64,000 nt of DNA from CAVPHV01 sp963704825 (GCA_963704825.1 CAVPHV010000011.1:124001-188000); one strand, 5' to 3'; shown: positions 9,059-19,100, counted from the first letter of the stretch. Made by a program: numbers and translations. Notes: generated by a model not told the origin, from the letters alone.

Positions 9059-9098
9059 CCAAGCTAGCACGCACGAACGCAAGGTATGCTCGACGCCA

Positions 9099-9818
9099 AT
9101 GAGCGGACCCCGACCCACTCGCCACGAAGAGATCGCCGCCTACCTGCGCGAGTTGGTGGCCGAACGTGAACCCGGGGACCGTCTCCCTTCGGAGGCTCAG
9201 CTGTGCCAACGCTTTGGGGTAAGCCGCATGACCGCCCGCCATGCCGTCCAGACCCTCGAGGGTGAACATCTCCTCCACCGCAAGCGTGGCAAGGGCACCT
9301 TCGTCAGCGCCCACCCGGTACCCCGGCTGCTCGGTTCGCCACTCTCATTCAGCGAGAGCATGGAACGGCGGGGAGCAACGGCTGCGTCGGCGACGCTCGA
9401 ATCGCGGTACGGAGCACCGGACGACACCGACGTGAAGGCACTCGAGATCGCCACCGACGATCGGGTTGGCGTCCTCGAACGGATCCGCTACGCGGACGGC
9501 ATCCCGATGGCCATCGAGCGAGCGGTCCTTGCCCCGAATTGCGCCGCGGTGATCGACCACCTCGGCGAGGGCTCGCTCCACGATGCATTCGAGGCGGCCG
9601 GTCGGATCCCGAGCCGCGCCACCGCCCAGGTGGAGGCACGCCTGGCGACGGCCCGCGAGTGCGAGTTGCTCGAACTCGAACCAGGTGGCGTCGTCCTGTG
9701 CGAACGACGAGTGATCTACGACCAGAACGAATTGCCGCTCGAGCACACCGAAACCCGCTACGCCGCCGACCGCTATGTCTTCAACGTGATGATGTACCGC
9801 GACGAGACGGGACGCTGA
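9099..9818 (+). CDS. GntR/HutC-family transcriptional regulator with UTRA domain
   Basis: 239 residues. The N-terminal winged helix-turn-helix reads YLRELVAEREPGDRLPSEAQ and FGVSRMTARHAVQTLEGEHLL (residues about 13-60). A C-terminal UTRA ligand-binding domain (about 80-235) ends with HTETRYAADRYVFNVMMYR. The HutC branch usually senses sugar phosphates. A TATGCT box 8 bases before the ATG suggests a leaderless or nearly leaderless transcript. It forms a two-gene operon with the ROK kinase, seven bases downstream. Confidence 0.92.
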   Translation: MSGPRPTRHEEIAAYLRELVAEREPGDRLPSEAQLCQRFGVSRMTARHAVQTLEGEHLLHRKRGKGTFVSAHPVPRLLGSPLSFSESMERRGATAASATLESRYGAPDDTDVKALEIATDDRVGVLERIRYADGIPMAIERAVLAPNCAAVIDHLGEGSLHDAFEAAGRIPSRATAQVEARLATARECELLELEPGGVVLCERRVIYDQNELPLEHTETRYAADRYVFNVMMYRDETGR

Positions 9819-9825
9819 GGCCGTC

Positions 9826-10743
9826 ATGACGACGACCCGCTACCTCGGCGTTGACCTCGGCGCCACCAACACCAAGATGGTCGTGGTGGCAATTCCCGAC
9901 GGGGGCGAGCCTGAGATCATTTCGGTCGACAGCGTGCCCACCGGCGGGGAGGACGGCCACGACGCCGTCCTCGATCGTCTCATCGGGGTATTCCTTGAAA
10001 AGGCCCGGGGCGAGGGCCCATTTGCCGCGTTCGGCATGGGCACCCCCGGACTGTCCGATGCCGACGGCGTCGTCGAGATCTTCACCAATCTGCCCGGCCA
10101 GTGGCGCGGGCTGCGACTGCGCGACCGGCTGGAAGCCGGGCTCGCCATGCCGGTCACGCTGATCAACGATGCCCGTGCGTTCACCCTCGCCGAAGGCAGG
10201 ATCGGAGCAGGCAAGGGCGCCCCGATCGTGGTGTGTATGACCCTCGGCACCGGGATCGGCGGCGGCATCATGATCGACGGCGAGTTGTTCATGGGCGCGA
10301 CGGGGATCGCCGGTGAGATCGCCCACCAAACCGTGCTGCCCGACGGGCCCGTGTGCGGCTGCGGCAACTACGGGTGCGCCGAAGGTCTCGCCCGCTCCGA
10401 TGTGCTCGCCGCCATGGCCGGCAAGGCCACGGTGCGCGAGGTGTTCGCCGGTCTGGCCGACGGTGATCCGGCCTGCCGCCGGGCGGTCGACACCGCCGCC
10501 AAGTATCTGGGCATTGCCGTCGCCAATGTGGTGACATTCCTCGGCCCGCACCGGATCGTGATCGGCGGCGGCATCGCCAACGCCGGCGACGCCATCTTGG
10601 ATCCCATCCGCGAAGCCGCCAAGCAACACGTCACCCTGACCTCTCACGACATGATCAACATCGTCGCCGCCCAACTCGGCTCCCAAGCCGGTGCCATCGG
10701 CGCCGCGTTGGCGGCCGCCGACGCTAACGCGGCGGGGCGCTGA
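9826..10743 (+). CDS. ROK-family sugar kinase (glucokinase-like)
   Basis: 305 residues. The phosphate-binding motif LGVDLGATNTKMVVV (residues 6-20) and the INDARAFTLAEGRIG motif containing the likely catalytic Asp identify a ROK kinase. GTGIGGGIMIDGELF, GEIAHQTV and the zinc motif CGCGNYGCAEG confirm it. Unlike the other ROK gene in this locus it lacks a winged helix, so it is an enzyme and not a repressor. It probably phosphorylates the sugar imported by the nearby ABC system; the substrate is unknown. It overlaps no gene and ends 12 bp from the convergent SDR. Confidence 0.92.
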   Translation: MTTTRYLGVDLGATNTKMVVVAIPDGGEPEIISVDSVPTGGEDGHDAVLDRLIGVFLEKARGEGPFAAFGMGTPGLSDADGVVEIFTNLPGQWRGLRLRDRLEAGLAMPVTLINDARAFTLAEGRIGAGKGAPIVVCMTLGTGIGGGIMIDGELFMGATGIAGEIAHQTVLPDGPVCGCGNYGCAEGLARSDVLAAMAGKATVREVFAGLADGDPACRRAVDTAAKYLGIAVANVVTFLGPHRIVIGGGIANAGDAILDPIREAAKQHVTLTSHDMINIVAAQLGSQAGAIGAALAAADANAAGR

Positions 10744-10755
10744 AGGACCCGCCCC

Positions 10756-11559
10756 TCACAAAGGAGCTTCGGTCACCGACCAGCCGCCGTCGAGGGCAAT
10801 CACCTGGCCGGTGATGAAGCGCGACTCGGCGGAAAGGAAGAACACCGCAAAGTCTCCGGCCGATTCGGCCGGGAGCAAACCCCCGGCCAGTGGTTGTTTG
10901 CGGGCCGCGTACGCGACGCTGTCGGGGTCGGCCTGGGCCCGGGCCGACATCGGAGTGGCAACCAGTCCGGGGGCAACCGTGTTGACCCGGATTCCGTCGG
11001 GGGCGTAGTAGGCGGCCATGGTTCTGGTCAGCGCCTCGATGGCGCCCTTGGAGGCGGCGTAGCCGTGGGTAACGAAGAGCCGGGCCGGGCTGGCGGCCAG
11101 AACACTCGACATCAGCACGATCGAACCTCGCTCGCCGGTGGGGAGCGGCTCCTGTTCGAGCATGGCGCGCACCGCATGGCGGGCGGCCAGAAAACCCGGC
11201 GTGGTGTTGTAGTCGATGGCGGCTTGGAATCCTTCGAGCGGAGACTCGTGCACTGCTCCGTCTCCCGCCTCGCGGGCGCTGCCCCCGGCGACGGCAAACA
11301 GTCCGTCGATCCGGCCGAAGCGGTCGAGACAAGCGGCGAAGGCTGCCCCGGTGGCGGCGTCATTGCGCAAGTCTGCGGGATGGGAACCGGCGACGCCACC
11401 GAGCGCTTCAACCTCAGCAGCCAACGCAGCCGCCCCCTCGGCGCGACGCGAGATCACGAACACTTTGCCGCCCTCCGCCCCAATGCTGCGAGCAGCGGCG
11501 GCCGCCATCCCTGTGGCGCCGGTCACCACACATACCCGATCCTGCAGACGTTTGCTCAT
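10756..11559 (-). CDS. Short-chain dehydrogenase/reductase, atypical cofactor loop
   Basis: 267 residues from the ATG at 11559; a longer frame to 11790 would run into the opposite-strand membrane gene. The catalytic Ser (IVLMSSVLA) and the YxxxK motif (HGYAASKGAIEALTR) are present, followed by the cofactor segment IRVNTVAPGLVATPMS. The N-terminal dinucleotide loop reads VTGATGMAAAAARSIG, so the last glycine of the classical TGxxxGxG is replaced by Ala, and the NNAG motif is also altered (FAVAGGSA). Activity is likely but cofactor binding may be unusual. The substrate is unknown. Confidence 0.88.
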   Translation of the reverse strand: MSKRLQDRVCVVTGATGMAAAAARSIGAEGGKVFVISRRAEGAAALAAEVEALGGVAGSHPADLRNDAATGAAFAACLDRFGRIDGLFAVAGGSAREAGDGAVHESPLEGFQAAIDYNTTPGFLAARHAVRAMLEQEPLPTGERGSIVLMSSVLAASPARLFVTHGYAASKGAIEALTRTMAAYYAPDGIRVNTVAPGLVATPMSARAQADPDSVAYAARKQPLAGGLLPAESAGDFAVFFLSAESRFITGQVIALDGGWSVTEAPL

Positions 11560-11728
11560 ACGCCATGTTGTAGCACACCCGCGACTCTCCCCGGGTCCGG
11601 AGCGCTGCTCACCGTGATGGCCGACGAAGCGGCTCCCGAGGTCTACGATCGCTGTGCGATCTACGCAAGGCTCGCCACCGTGGTCGGTTATGTGCTCGCG
11701 GTGCGCTTCATTTCGTTGGAGTAACCCC

Positions 11729-12391
11729 ATGACGGAAGAAACGATCGGGAAGAGGGCCCGATCAATCGAGGCGGCCGCCATCGCCGGCATTGCCTACGCG
11801 GTACTTGCCTTCATGGCGCTGACTCTGCTGACGCGCCTACCGTCACTTTCGCAATCGAGCGAAGGGATCGCCGCGTGGTACGGGGATGCCGCCAATCGGA
11901 CGCCCGTGGTGATCGGTCTGAACCTGGCCGCCATCTCGGCGGTGGCGTTCTTGTGGTTCATCGCCGTCATCAGGCGCAGGGTCGGCGATAGGGAGGATCG
12001 CTTTTTCGCCACCGTGTTCCTGGGTTCCGGCATCCTGTACATCGGCATGTGGTTGGTGGCCGCAACCCTCCTTGCGGCCGCGGCGGTCGCGCCGGACCTG
12101 TTCGCCGGCGCCGCCGTCGACAAGGCATCGCACACCCTGATGGCCGGGACCGCCGGCGGACTGCTCCTGGTGGCTGGCCCAAGGGTTCAAGCCGTGTTCG
12201 TGCTGACTACGTCGACCCTCATTCTTCGCACGGAGGTCATGCCCCGATGGCTGGCATACTTCGGGTACGTCATGGGCCTGGCGCTCTTCGTGACGCCCCT
12301 CGTCATCAAGCCGATCGGCCTCGGCTTCCCCGCCTGGGTGTTGGTTGTGAGCGTCACGATCCTGTTCTCTCGAAAGGCCGCCGGCTCCTAG
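11729..12391 (+). CDS. Multi-span membrane protein of unknown function (paralogue A)
   Basis: 220 residues from the ATG at 11729, preceded by GGAG. Six hydrophobic spans are visible. The segment SIEAAAIAGIAYAVL, the loop VAFLWFIAVIRRRVGDREDRFF and FLGSGILYIGMWL recur almost word for word in the protein encoded at 62812-63516, so the two are paralogues. No catalytic motif is seen. The stop codon shares the palindrome CTAG (12388-12391) with the stop of the convergent gene. Confidence 0.85.
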   Translation: MTEETIGKRARSIEAAAIAGIAYAVLAFMALTLLTRLPSLSQSSEGIAAWYGDAANRTPVVIGLNLAAISAVAFLWFIAVIRRRVGDREDRFFATVFLGSGILYIGMWLVAATLLAAAAVAPDLFAGAAVDKASHTLMAGTAGGLLLVAGPRVQAVFVLTTSTLILRTEVMPRWLAYFGYVMGLALFVTPLVIKPIGLGFPAWVLVVSVTILFSRKAAGS

Positions 12392-12858
12392 CTACGGCCC
12401 ACCGGAACCCTCGCAAGCGACTCTGCGGGATTGCGCATCTTCATTGGAGGAATGCCGATCCCATACGTGACGAAACGACCAACTGGCTCAATCCTGATGA
12501 CGCATACGTCTCCGATGCCTTGCATGCCCCTGGTGAGTCTCTCCTGCAGCGATCGGTCGAGCGAGTCGAGTGGAACCAACTCGGCCAGGCCGGAGAAGGT
12601 GATGACTGCGGGCGGGATCATCCGCACTCGGACCGGCACCCGCTGCACCGTTACCGTGACCGAAACATGCGGATTGGTCTGGATGTGGCGGGCCTTCCAC
12701 GTGTCGGGTCCGGTGATCACATAAAGGACGCGATCCCGCGCGATGTACATCACTCCCGCCGCCCTCGCTTCGTTCTGAGGGGTGACGAAGCCGAGAACGG
12801 CAAACGGCCACTTCTCGATGTGTTCCCAGATTTCGTCTGCGGTTGTTGGCAATGACAT
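12388..12858 (-). CDS. Pyridoxamine 5'-phosphate oxidase-like split-barrel protein
   Basis: 156 residues. The start at 12858 has an ideal AGGAGG six bases upstream; an upstream in-frame start at 13008 is rejected because it overlaps the opposite gene. The fold is recognised from WPFAVLGFVTPQNEARAAGVMYIARDRVLYVITGPDTWKARHI, typical of flavin or F420 split-barrel (PPOX) proteins. Cofactor and substrate are not clear. It may act on small redox substrates or act as a general reductase. Confidence 0.8.
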   Translation of the reverse strand: MSLPTTADEIWEHIEKWPFAVLGFVTPQNEARAAGVMYIARDRVLYVITGPDTWKARHIQTNPHVSVTVTVQRVPVRVRMIPPAVITFSGLAELVPLDSLDRSLQERLTRGMQGIGDVCVIRIEPVGRFVTYGIGIPPMKMRNPAESLARVPVGRS

Positions 12859-13006
12859 GTCGGGCCTCCTTTGCCACGTGAGCATCGTCTCGCCACACCG
12901 CTGCGGCCAGAGGCGAAGTTCCCGATCGCCCCCAAGCACCACCCGACTTCCGACTCTGGTCGGCGAGTGGGCTCCTACGTACGTTGGTAGCGACCCGGAG
13001 GTGTCC

Positions 13007-13453
13007 ATGGCAGATCAGATCCGTTCTCGTGCGACCCGGCGGTTCGGCTACGGCGTGGCGATCGCCGTCAATGTGTTGATGCTGTGGATCGTCAACAACC
13101 TGATCGATTGGGGCTGGCCCTCGTGGCTGACCACGGACTTCGAGAAGGTTCTGCCGATCATCAACGTGTCAATCGTCGCCACGATCGCCGTCAACCTCGT
13201 GTACCTCGTCTACGACGCGGACTGGCTCAAATCGATGCTGCAGATCGGGCTGCTCGCGATCAGCCTGCTGGTGACGATTCGTCTCTATCAGGCGTTCCCG
13301 TTCGATTTCTCGGCCTACGGCTTCAACTGGGAGGTGGTGACCCGGGGCATCCTGATCTTTGTCTGCGCGGCCATCGGGATCGCCCTGATCGCCGAACTCG
13401 TGAAGTTCGGCAAATCGGCCACCGAAGCCGTTACTCACCAACCCACGCGATGA
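13007..13453 (+). CDS. Small four-span membrane protein, function unknown
   Basis: 148 residues. The ATG at 13007 has GGAGGTG directly upstream, which decides the start; a frame reaching back to 12782 is a shadow over the opposite gene. Four hydrophobic helices (VAIAVNVLMLWIVNNLI; IINVSIVATIAVNLVYLVY; MLQIGLLAISLLVTIRLY; GILIFVCAAIGIALIAELV) alternate with short loops. No family could be named. A hairpin follows at 13461. Confidence 0.8.
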   Translation: MADQIRSRATRRFGYGVAIAVNVLMLWIVNNLIDWGWPSWLTTDFEKVLPIINVSIVATIAVNLVYLVYDADWLKSMLQIGLLAISLLVTIRLYQAFPFDFSAYGFNWEVVTRGILIFVCAAIGIALIAELVKFGKSATEAVTHQPTR

Positions 13454-13460
13454 CTGCGAG

Positions 13461-13479
13461 AGGGTTTTGGCGGAACCCT
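13461..13479. terminator. Hairpin between convergent genes
   Basis: AGGGTT and AACCCT form a 6-bp stem around TTGGCGG, between the membrane gene ending at 13453 and the manA gene ending at 13478. The left part (AGAGGGTTTTGGCGGA, 13459-13474) is shared with a much longer hairpin at 19702-19759. It could end transcription from both sides, although no T-run follows. Confidence 0.5.
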
Positions 13480-14485
13480 ACCCGCCGACGAGCAGCGCCT
13501 CTGAGTCTTCGGCGCCGTCGATCGTGAGAACTCGAACACAGTCGGCGGGCACGACAACGGTATCGCCCTTGGCCAGTTCGATCCCAGGGAAGGACCCATC
13601 GGATGCGCTGAGCCGGATCGGGCCGGCCGTTACCATCGCCACCAGCCAGGTTCCCGCGCGGCTGCCCTCGAAGGTAGCGAGACCGGGGCGGAGTTGGCGG
13701 ATCCAGTAATGCTCAGTGGACACCAGGAGATAGTCCGCCGCTGCGGGCGGTGCCTTGACCGGTGGGGGCGGGTCGCCGAAGTCGAGGCACTCGAGGGCGG
13801 GTTCCAGGTGAAGCTCCCGGCCCTCCCGGCCGTATTCGACGGCCCAGTCGTACAGGCGGAAGGTCGTGTCGCTTGGGGTCTGCACCTCGGCCACCAGGAC
13901 TCCGGCGCCGAGTGCATGGATGGTGCCGCTTGGCAGGTGGTGGACCTCGCCGGGGATCGCCGGGAAGGTGCGCAGCATCTCGGCCAAGGTGGCGTCACGT
14001 GCGCCGCGGGCGACATCCGCCGCCGTGACGCCGGGTTCCAAACCTAGGTAGAGATGGGCCCCGGGGTCGGCGTCGAGCACCACCCACGACTCTGTCTTGA
14101 GATTCGCCTCCGGATGCGCCGCCACGTACGCGGCCGTCGGGTGAACCTGAACCGACAGATGTTGAGCAGCGTCGAGCCATTTCACCAGCAGCGGGAAGTC
14201 CCCCGCCGGGGTGGGCATCGAGACCCCCATCAGGTGGCCGCCCCAGGCATCCATCGCGTCATGCAGGGTTTGGCCGGCCAGTTCCCCGGTCGCGATCCGG
14301 GACCGTGCCGGCTCGCCGCCACCGCCACCAGGAGCCGTAGATGCCAGGTCGGCCACCTCCCACGACTCGCCGATGAGTACATCGGCTGGAAGCGCTTTGC
14401 CAAAATCGGCCAGCCTCCGTCCACCCCACACCTTCTCTTTGAGAATCGGCTCGAGCAGCAGTGGATAGGGAGGGAATTCGCTCAC
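13478..14485 (-). CDS. manA: Mannose-6-phosphate isomerase, class I
   Basis: 335 residues with a GTG start overlapping the upstream dehydrogenase stop (GTGA). The zinc-site and active-site motifs of class I phosphomannose isomerases are present: LSVQVHPTAAYVAAHPEA followed by KTESWVVL, VHHLPSGTIHALGAGVLVAE and QTPSDTTFRLYDW. It interconverts mannose 6-phosphate and fructose 6-phosphate, feeding glycolysis or GDP-mannose synthesis. Coupling to a beta-hydroxyacid dehydrogenase suggests a sugar or sugar-acid catabolic role. Confidence 0.94.
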   Translation of the reverse strand: MSEFPPYPLLLEPILKEKVWGGRRLADFGKALPADVLIGESWEVADLASTAPGGGGGEPARSRIATGELAGQTLHDAMDAWGGHLMGVSMPTPAGDFPLLVKWLDAAQHLSVQVHPTAAYVAAHPEANLKTESWVVLDADPGAHLYLGLEPGVTAADVARGARDATLAEMLRTFPAIPGEVHHLPSGTIHALGAGVLVAEVQTPSDTTFRLYDWAVEYGREGRELHLEPALECLDFGDPPPPVKAPPAAADYLLVSTEHYWIRQLRPGLATFEGSRAGTWLVAMVTAGPIRLSASDGSFPGIELAKGDTVVVPADCVRVLTIDGAEDSEALLVGG

Positions 14486-15378
14486 TGACTCGGCTCCTCT
14501 CCGACTTTGACCCCGGCCATCTCCTCGAGCGCCTTGACCAGGGCGTGGTTGCCCTCATCGCCGAGGCCACGCTTTTGCAGGGCGCGATACAGCTGGAAAA
14601 CGAGGCTCGTTCCCGGGATGGGGACCGCCAGTTCGTCGGCTGCCTCGAGGACGATGCGTAGGTCCTTCTGCTGGAGGTCGATCGTGAAGCCCGGCCTCCA
14701 GTCACGCACCGCCACTTGCGGGCCACGATTGGAGAACATCCACGATCCGGCCGCGCCGCCTTCGACGGCAGCGATCGTGGTCGGAAGGTCGAGACCGGCG
14801 GCATCGGCCAGCAACAGTGCTTCTGACACGGCCAGTGCGTTGACGACGACGAGTACTTGGTTGACGACCTTCACCATCTGCCCGTCACCGACACCGCCCA
14901 CATGGGTGATGCTCGTGCCGTACGCCTCGAGGAACGGACGGGCGCGGTCGACGTTCTCGGCGCTCCCTCCCACCATGATCGCCAGCGTCCCGTTGGCGGC
15001 ACCTTCGCTGCCACCGCTCACCGGAGCATCAATCCAGTCGGCGTCGACCTCTTGGACCGCAGCGGCGAGCCGCTGGGTTGCCGAAGCGCTGATCGTGGAG
15101 TGGTCGACGACCAACTTCCCTGGGCCCAGGCCGTGGATCAAGCCACGGTCACCAAGCGTGACTTCTTCGACGTCGGGAGTGTCGGAGACGCAGATCATGA
15201 TGATGTCGCACGCTGCGGCCAGCTCGGCGGGCGAAACCGCTACTGCGGCTCCTGCAGCGGCGAGCTCTTCGGTGCGCCCCGGCGTGCGGTTCCACACGGT
15301 GACGTCGTAGCCGGCCTGCACGAGGTTGGCCGCCATGCCCCGACCCATGATCCCCATCCCGGCGTACCCAATCTTCAT
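14482..15378 (-). CDS. Beta-hydroxyacid dehydrogenase (tartronate semialdehyde/3-hydroxyisobutyrate type)
   Basis: 298 residues. The N-terminal NAD(P) loop GYAGMGIMGRGMAANL, the substrate loop DAPVSGGSEGAANGTLAIMVGG and the GDGQMVKVVNQVLVV motif with the catalytic Lys identify the family. Members reduce tartronate semialdehyde, oxidise 3-hydroxyisobutyrate or reduce succinic semialdehyde/glyoxylate; the exact substrate cannot be assigned. It starts a two-gene operon with manA and is divergent from the MgtC-like gene. Confidence 0.93.
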   Translation of the reverse strand: MKIGYAGMGIMGRGMAANLVQAGYDVTVWNRTPGRTEELAAAGAAVAVSPAELAAACDIIMICVSDTPDVEEVTLGDRGLIHGLGPGKLVVDHSTISASATQRLAAAVQEVDADWIDAPVSGGSEGAANGTLAIMVGGSAENVDRARPFLEAYGTSITHVGGVGDGQMVKVVNQVLVVVNALAVSEALLLADAAGLDLPTTIAAVEGGAAGSWMFSNRGPQVAVRDWRPGFTIDLQQKDLRIVLEAADELAVPIPGTSLVFQLYRALQKRGLGDEGNHALVKALEEMAGVKVGEEPSQ

Positions 15379-15487
15379 TGACCCTCACTTCGTCGCTCGT
15401 GGAACCAAGGTAGCTGTTGCCTCCGTGCGAGAAGCGCGTCGGTGCGATACCGTGATAGCAGCAACTCGTGTAAGAGAGGGGACTGTG

Positions 15488-16156
15488 ATGGTGCCGTTTG
15501 TGGTCTTCGGACGTCTCCTTCTCGCCGCCGTCTGCAGCGGGCTGATCGGTTACGAAAGGGAGTCGTCCCGCAAAGCTGCCGGGCTGCGCACCCATACCCT
15601 GGTTGGAGTCGGGGCCGCCGTTTTCACGATCGTATCGATCGTCGGCTTTCCAGGATCGGATTCATCTCGCGTCGCCGCCCAGATCGTGACCGGTGTCGGC
15701 TTCCTCGGCGCAGGAGCCATCTTCCGGGAAGGCACCTACGTGACCGGACTCACCACCGCGGCCGGGCTGTGGGTCGTTGCCGCTCTCGGCATGGCCGCCG
15801 GTTCGGGCAGCTATTGGGTCGCCATCATCGGCACGTTGGTTGCCCTCGGGACCCTGTACGGGCTTCGGGCGATTGATGGCTGGGTCTATCGGAGAAAGAG
15901 GAAGGTTCACAGCCGCCTAGAAGTGCACGTCCATGATGTGGCCAAACTCGAAGCCCTCCTCAAGTTCATCCGACGGATCGACCCCGAGGCGGAGCAGCTC
16001 GATTTCAAACGCAGCGGAGATAAGGAAGGCGTTCTCGTCGTGAGCTGTAAGGACGATCGGGTCGGGATGGTCTCCGAAATGCTGACTTCGCACCGGTCCG
16101 TAGCCAAGGTCGAGGAGCTGAGTCCGCTGTATTGGCCACAAGAACACCCCGACTGA
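15488..16156 (+). CDS. MgtC/SapB-family membrane protein
   Basis: 222 residues from the ATG at 15488, preceded by GAGGGGA. The conserved MgtC core is plain: RLLLAAVCSGLIGYERESSRKAAGLRTHTLVGVGAAVFTIVS, VTGVGFLGAGAIFREG and GLTTAAGLWVVAALGMAAG. About five spans (residues 1-140) are followed by a cytoplasmic ACT-like tail (about 150-222). Family members influence Mg2+ homeostasis and acid or macrophage tolerance by acting on the F-ATPase or on transporters. The frame reaching back to 15326 is not needed. Confidence 0.92.
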   Translation: MVPFVVFGRLLLAAVCSGLIGYERESSRKAAGLRTHTLVGVGAAVFTIVSIVGFPGSDSSRVAAQIVTGVGFLGAGAIFREGTYVTGLTTAAGLWVVAALGMAAGSGSYWVAIIGTLVALGTLYGLRAIDGWVYRRKRKVHSRLEVHVHDVAKLEALLKFIRRIDPEAEQLDFKRSGDKEGVLVVSCKDDRVGMVSEMLTSHRSVAKVEELSPLYWPQEHPD

Positions 16157-16167
16157 CGGGGCCTCTC

Positions 16168-19100
16168 TCAGCCTGCCGTTTCAGCGAGTGGGGTCTCTGC
16201 CGGGAGGGCGGCACCCCACGCCTCGAGTAGCCCCATGCTGCCGGTGGCGACAAGCCAATCCCGGACTACTCGACCGGCTTCAGCGGCGGCCTCATCGTGA
16301 TCGCGCAGCAGCAGCGAAAAGACCACACGCAAACGCGGCACGAGGTCGTCGTACCCCGCTGTCGACCACGCCTCGACCAGCTCTGACAGGAGCGCGGCCG
16401 CCTCATCGGGTTCCCCTGACAAGGCCAGCCGGACGGCAGCTGCGTAGTGGTCGAGACCTTTGACCGTGTGGCGAGCGTTTGCGATCGCCGCCTCAACCTG
16501 CTCGACCTTGCCAACGTCACCGAGAAATGCCGCAGCAAACAACGCCTGCTGTAGCCCCAGCGAAGAAAACGTGCCGTCCCGCAGCATTCCGGTTGCGAAA
16601 GCTGCCTCCCAGTCGCCCGCTGCGGTGTAGAGCTTGGCCTTCGCCCCGTCCCAGCGCTCGCGCCACTGGGGGTCTGTCTCAACATCAAAATGGGCAAAGG
16701 CCGCAACCGCTTGGCCGAGTGATTCGACGGAACCATCCTGCATCCAGCCGATCAAGCCGCGGTCGGCCTCGAACTGCATGGCAACGTCCGGGCCCAGCGT
16801 TGCAGGGTCGCGTGTGTCGAGCAGCGCCAACGCTTTCTCATAGGCTGCCACGTCGGTGAGGGCCTCTGCCGTGTCCGCCACCACCTGATCGGTCCAGGCG
16901 TACAAACCCGCCCGCTCAGCGAGTTCGATCAATCGGTAGCCGAGGGCCTCGAGTTCGCCAAAAGACGCCGAATCAATCGACACTGCGATCAGGTTGTTGA
17001 GGCTGCGCGCTGCCGAGAAGACCAGGCCCCGCCGTTCGGCCTCCTCCATGACTCCCGCGAAGAGAACCCGGGCCTCAACCGAACGACCGGCCTGGGCAAG
17101 CGCCGTCGCCTTGGTGGTGAGACCCTCGAGGATGAGTTCGACCTGATCGAGATTGGCGGCAGTCCCCAGCATGCGGTCGGCCGCACGCAACGAATCTTCG
17201 AATCTGCCGACCAACATGTAGGCCCGGGCCGCCTCAGCGGCGACCGCAACATCCTCGACCGCTGCAATCGTTTCCATCTCCAGATAGACCGGCTCGATCG
17301 ACAGCAGCGCATCGTCGGCCCGTCGGCTCGAGTTGTACAGATCGGCACGGCCTGCGGTGGCGGCGCGAACACCGGCAACGTCGCCGACCTCGTGGTAGTA
17401 GGCCCGCGCCGTATCGGCATAGGCGAGACCGCGTTCGAGCGCCGCCGCGGACCGGGCCGGCCGGATGGCCTCGAGCCGAAGGCTCGCTTGGCGGGCGGGA
17501 TCGCCGGCGAGGGCGATGGCCTGATCCAACAGGTCCATCGCCTGTTCGCTGGAGTGGAAGGAAGCCGCCCGTGCGGCAGCGCCGGTGAGGACCGTCAGCG
17601 CCTCGTCAACCATTGCCTCCCGCTCGGGACCCTCCGGGGTCGCCTCAAAGGCTCCCATGTAGTGAGCGGCGATGAAGCCGGCCAGTTCAGTGTCTTGATG
17701 CTGGGCGAAGTGGGTCGCCAGTGCGAGGTGTTTGGCGCGCCGATCCTGGCGCCCGAGTCGTCGATACGCCACCTCCCGAATCAGCGACTGCACGAAGGTG
17801 TATTGACCTCGTTCGGGTGACCGCGGATCGTCTTCGATATCGAGGATCTCGAGCTGCATCAGCCGCTGCAGTCCTGGCGCCACCTCATCGGAATCCCGAG
17901 CCCGCAACACCAGCATGGACTCGAGCGGGAAACTCTGGCCGAGCACCGCGGCGTCTTGCAGCAACGCCCGGTCCCGCGGGTCGAGCCGGTCAATCCGGGC
18001 GCCGATGACCGCCTGCAGCGACTCTGGAAGCGCCACCTCATCGGGATTGCCGGTGAAGCGATACTCGCCGCCGACAGCCTCGAGCTCACCCGACCCAGAC
18101 AGAGCCCGGACCATCTCGACCGCATAGAGCGGAAAGCCGGCAGCGCGTTCGGCGATGAGGTCAATGACCTGCTCGTCGACCCCGGGGACATACTCGGTCA
18201 GCATCGCGGCGAGGTCAGCGCGCGTCATGGGGCCGAGCCGTACCGAGGTCGTTGCCCGCAGCTGCGACCCCCAACTCGGCACCCGCTCCAGGAGATCGGG
18301 ACGTGCCAGAGTCACCACGAGGAGCGGTGACCGCGTCGATCGCTCGACCAACTCAGCGATGAACTCGAGCAGCCCGGCGTCGGCCCAATGCAGATCCTCG
18401 AAGACCAGAACGGTTGGGCCGCTGGTCGCGATGTGCTGGAAGAAGAGACGCAAGGCCGAAAACAGCTCAGATCGGCCACCCGGCGGCATCTCGGCCAGAC
18501 CAAGCAACCCGGCGAGCCGTGGTTCTATGAAGACGCGATCGTCATCGTTGGAGACGTGTTCGGCCACGGTGGTGCGCAGCCGGGTCCGTTCGCGGGCCGG
18601 ATCATCGCCCTCCTTGATTCCGCAGCGCCGTCGCACCATCTCACCGAGGGCCCAAAACGTGACACCCTCGCCGTATGATGGGGAACGCCCCTCATGCCAG
18701 TAGATGTCGCCGGCCAGACCGTCGATGTACTGCAGGAACTCCTCGGCGAGCCGAGACTTTCCGATTCCCCCCTCGCCGATCACCGACACCAGATGGGCGC
18801 GGTTCTCGGACTCGACTGCCGCCAAGGTGTCCTTGAGGAGGCGCATCTCGCGTTCTCGGTCGACGAACGGTGGCTTGCGCACGTCAGCGCCGGCGCTCGC
18901 CCCCAGCATCCCTGAGACCCGCAGGGCGCGAAATGCCGCCACAGGTTCGGACTTGCCTTTGACGGTTTGTTCGCCGAGCGCGAGATAGTCGATGGCACCG
19001 GCACTGGCGTCGTGGGTAGCGGCGCCGACGTAGACCGCACCGGGATCGGCCAACGATTGCAGCCGTGAGGCGACGTTGACCAAGTCGCCGACGATGAGAC

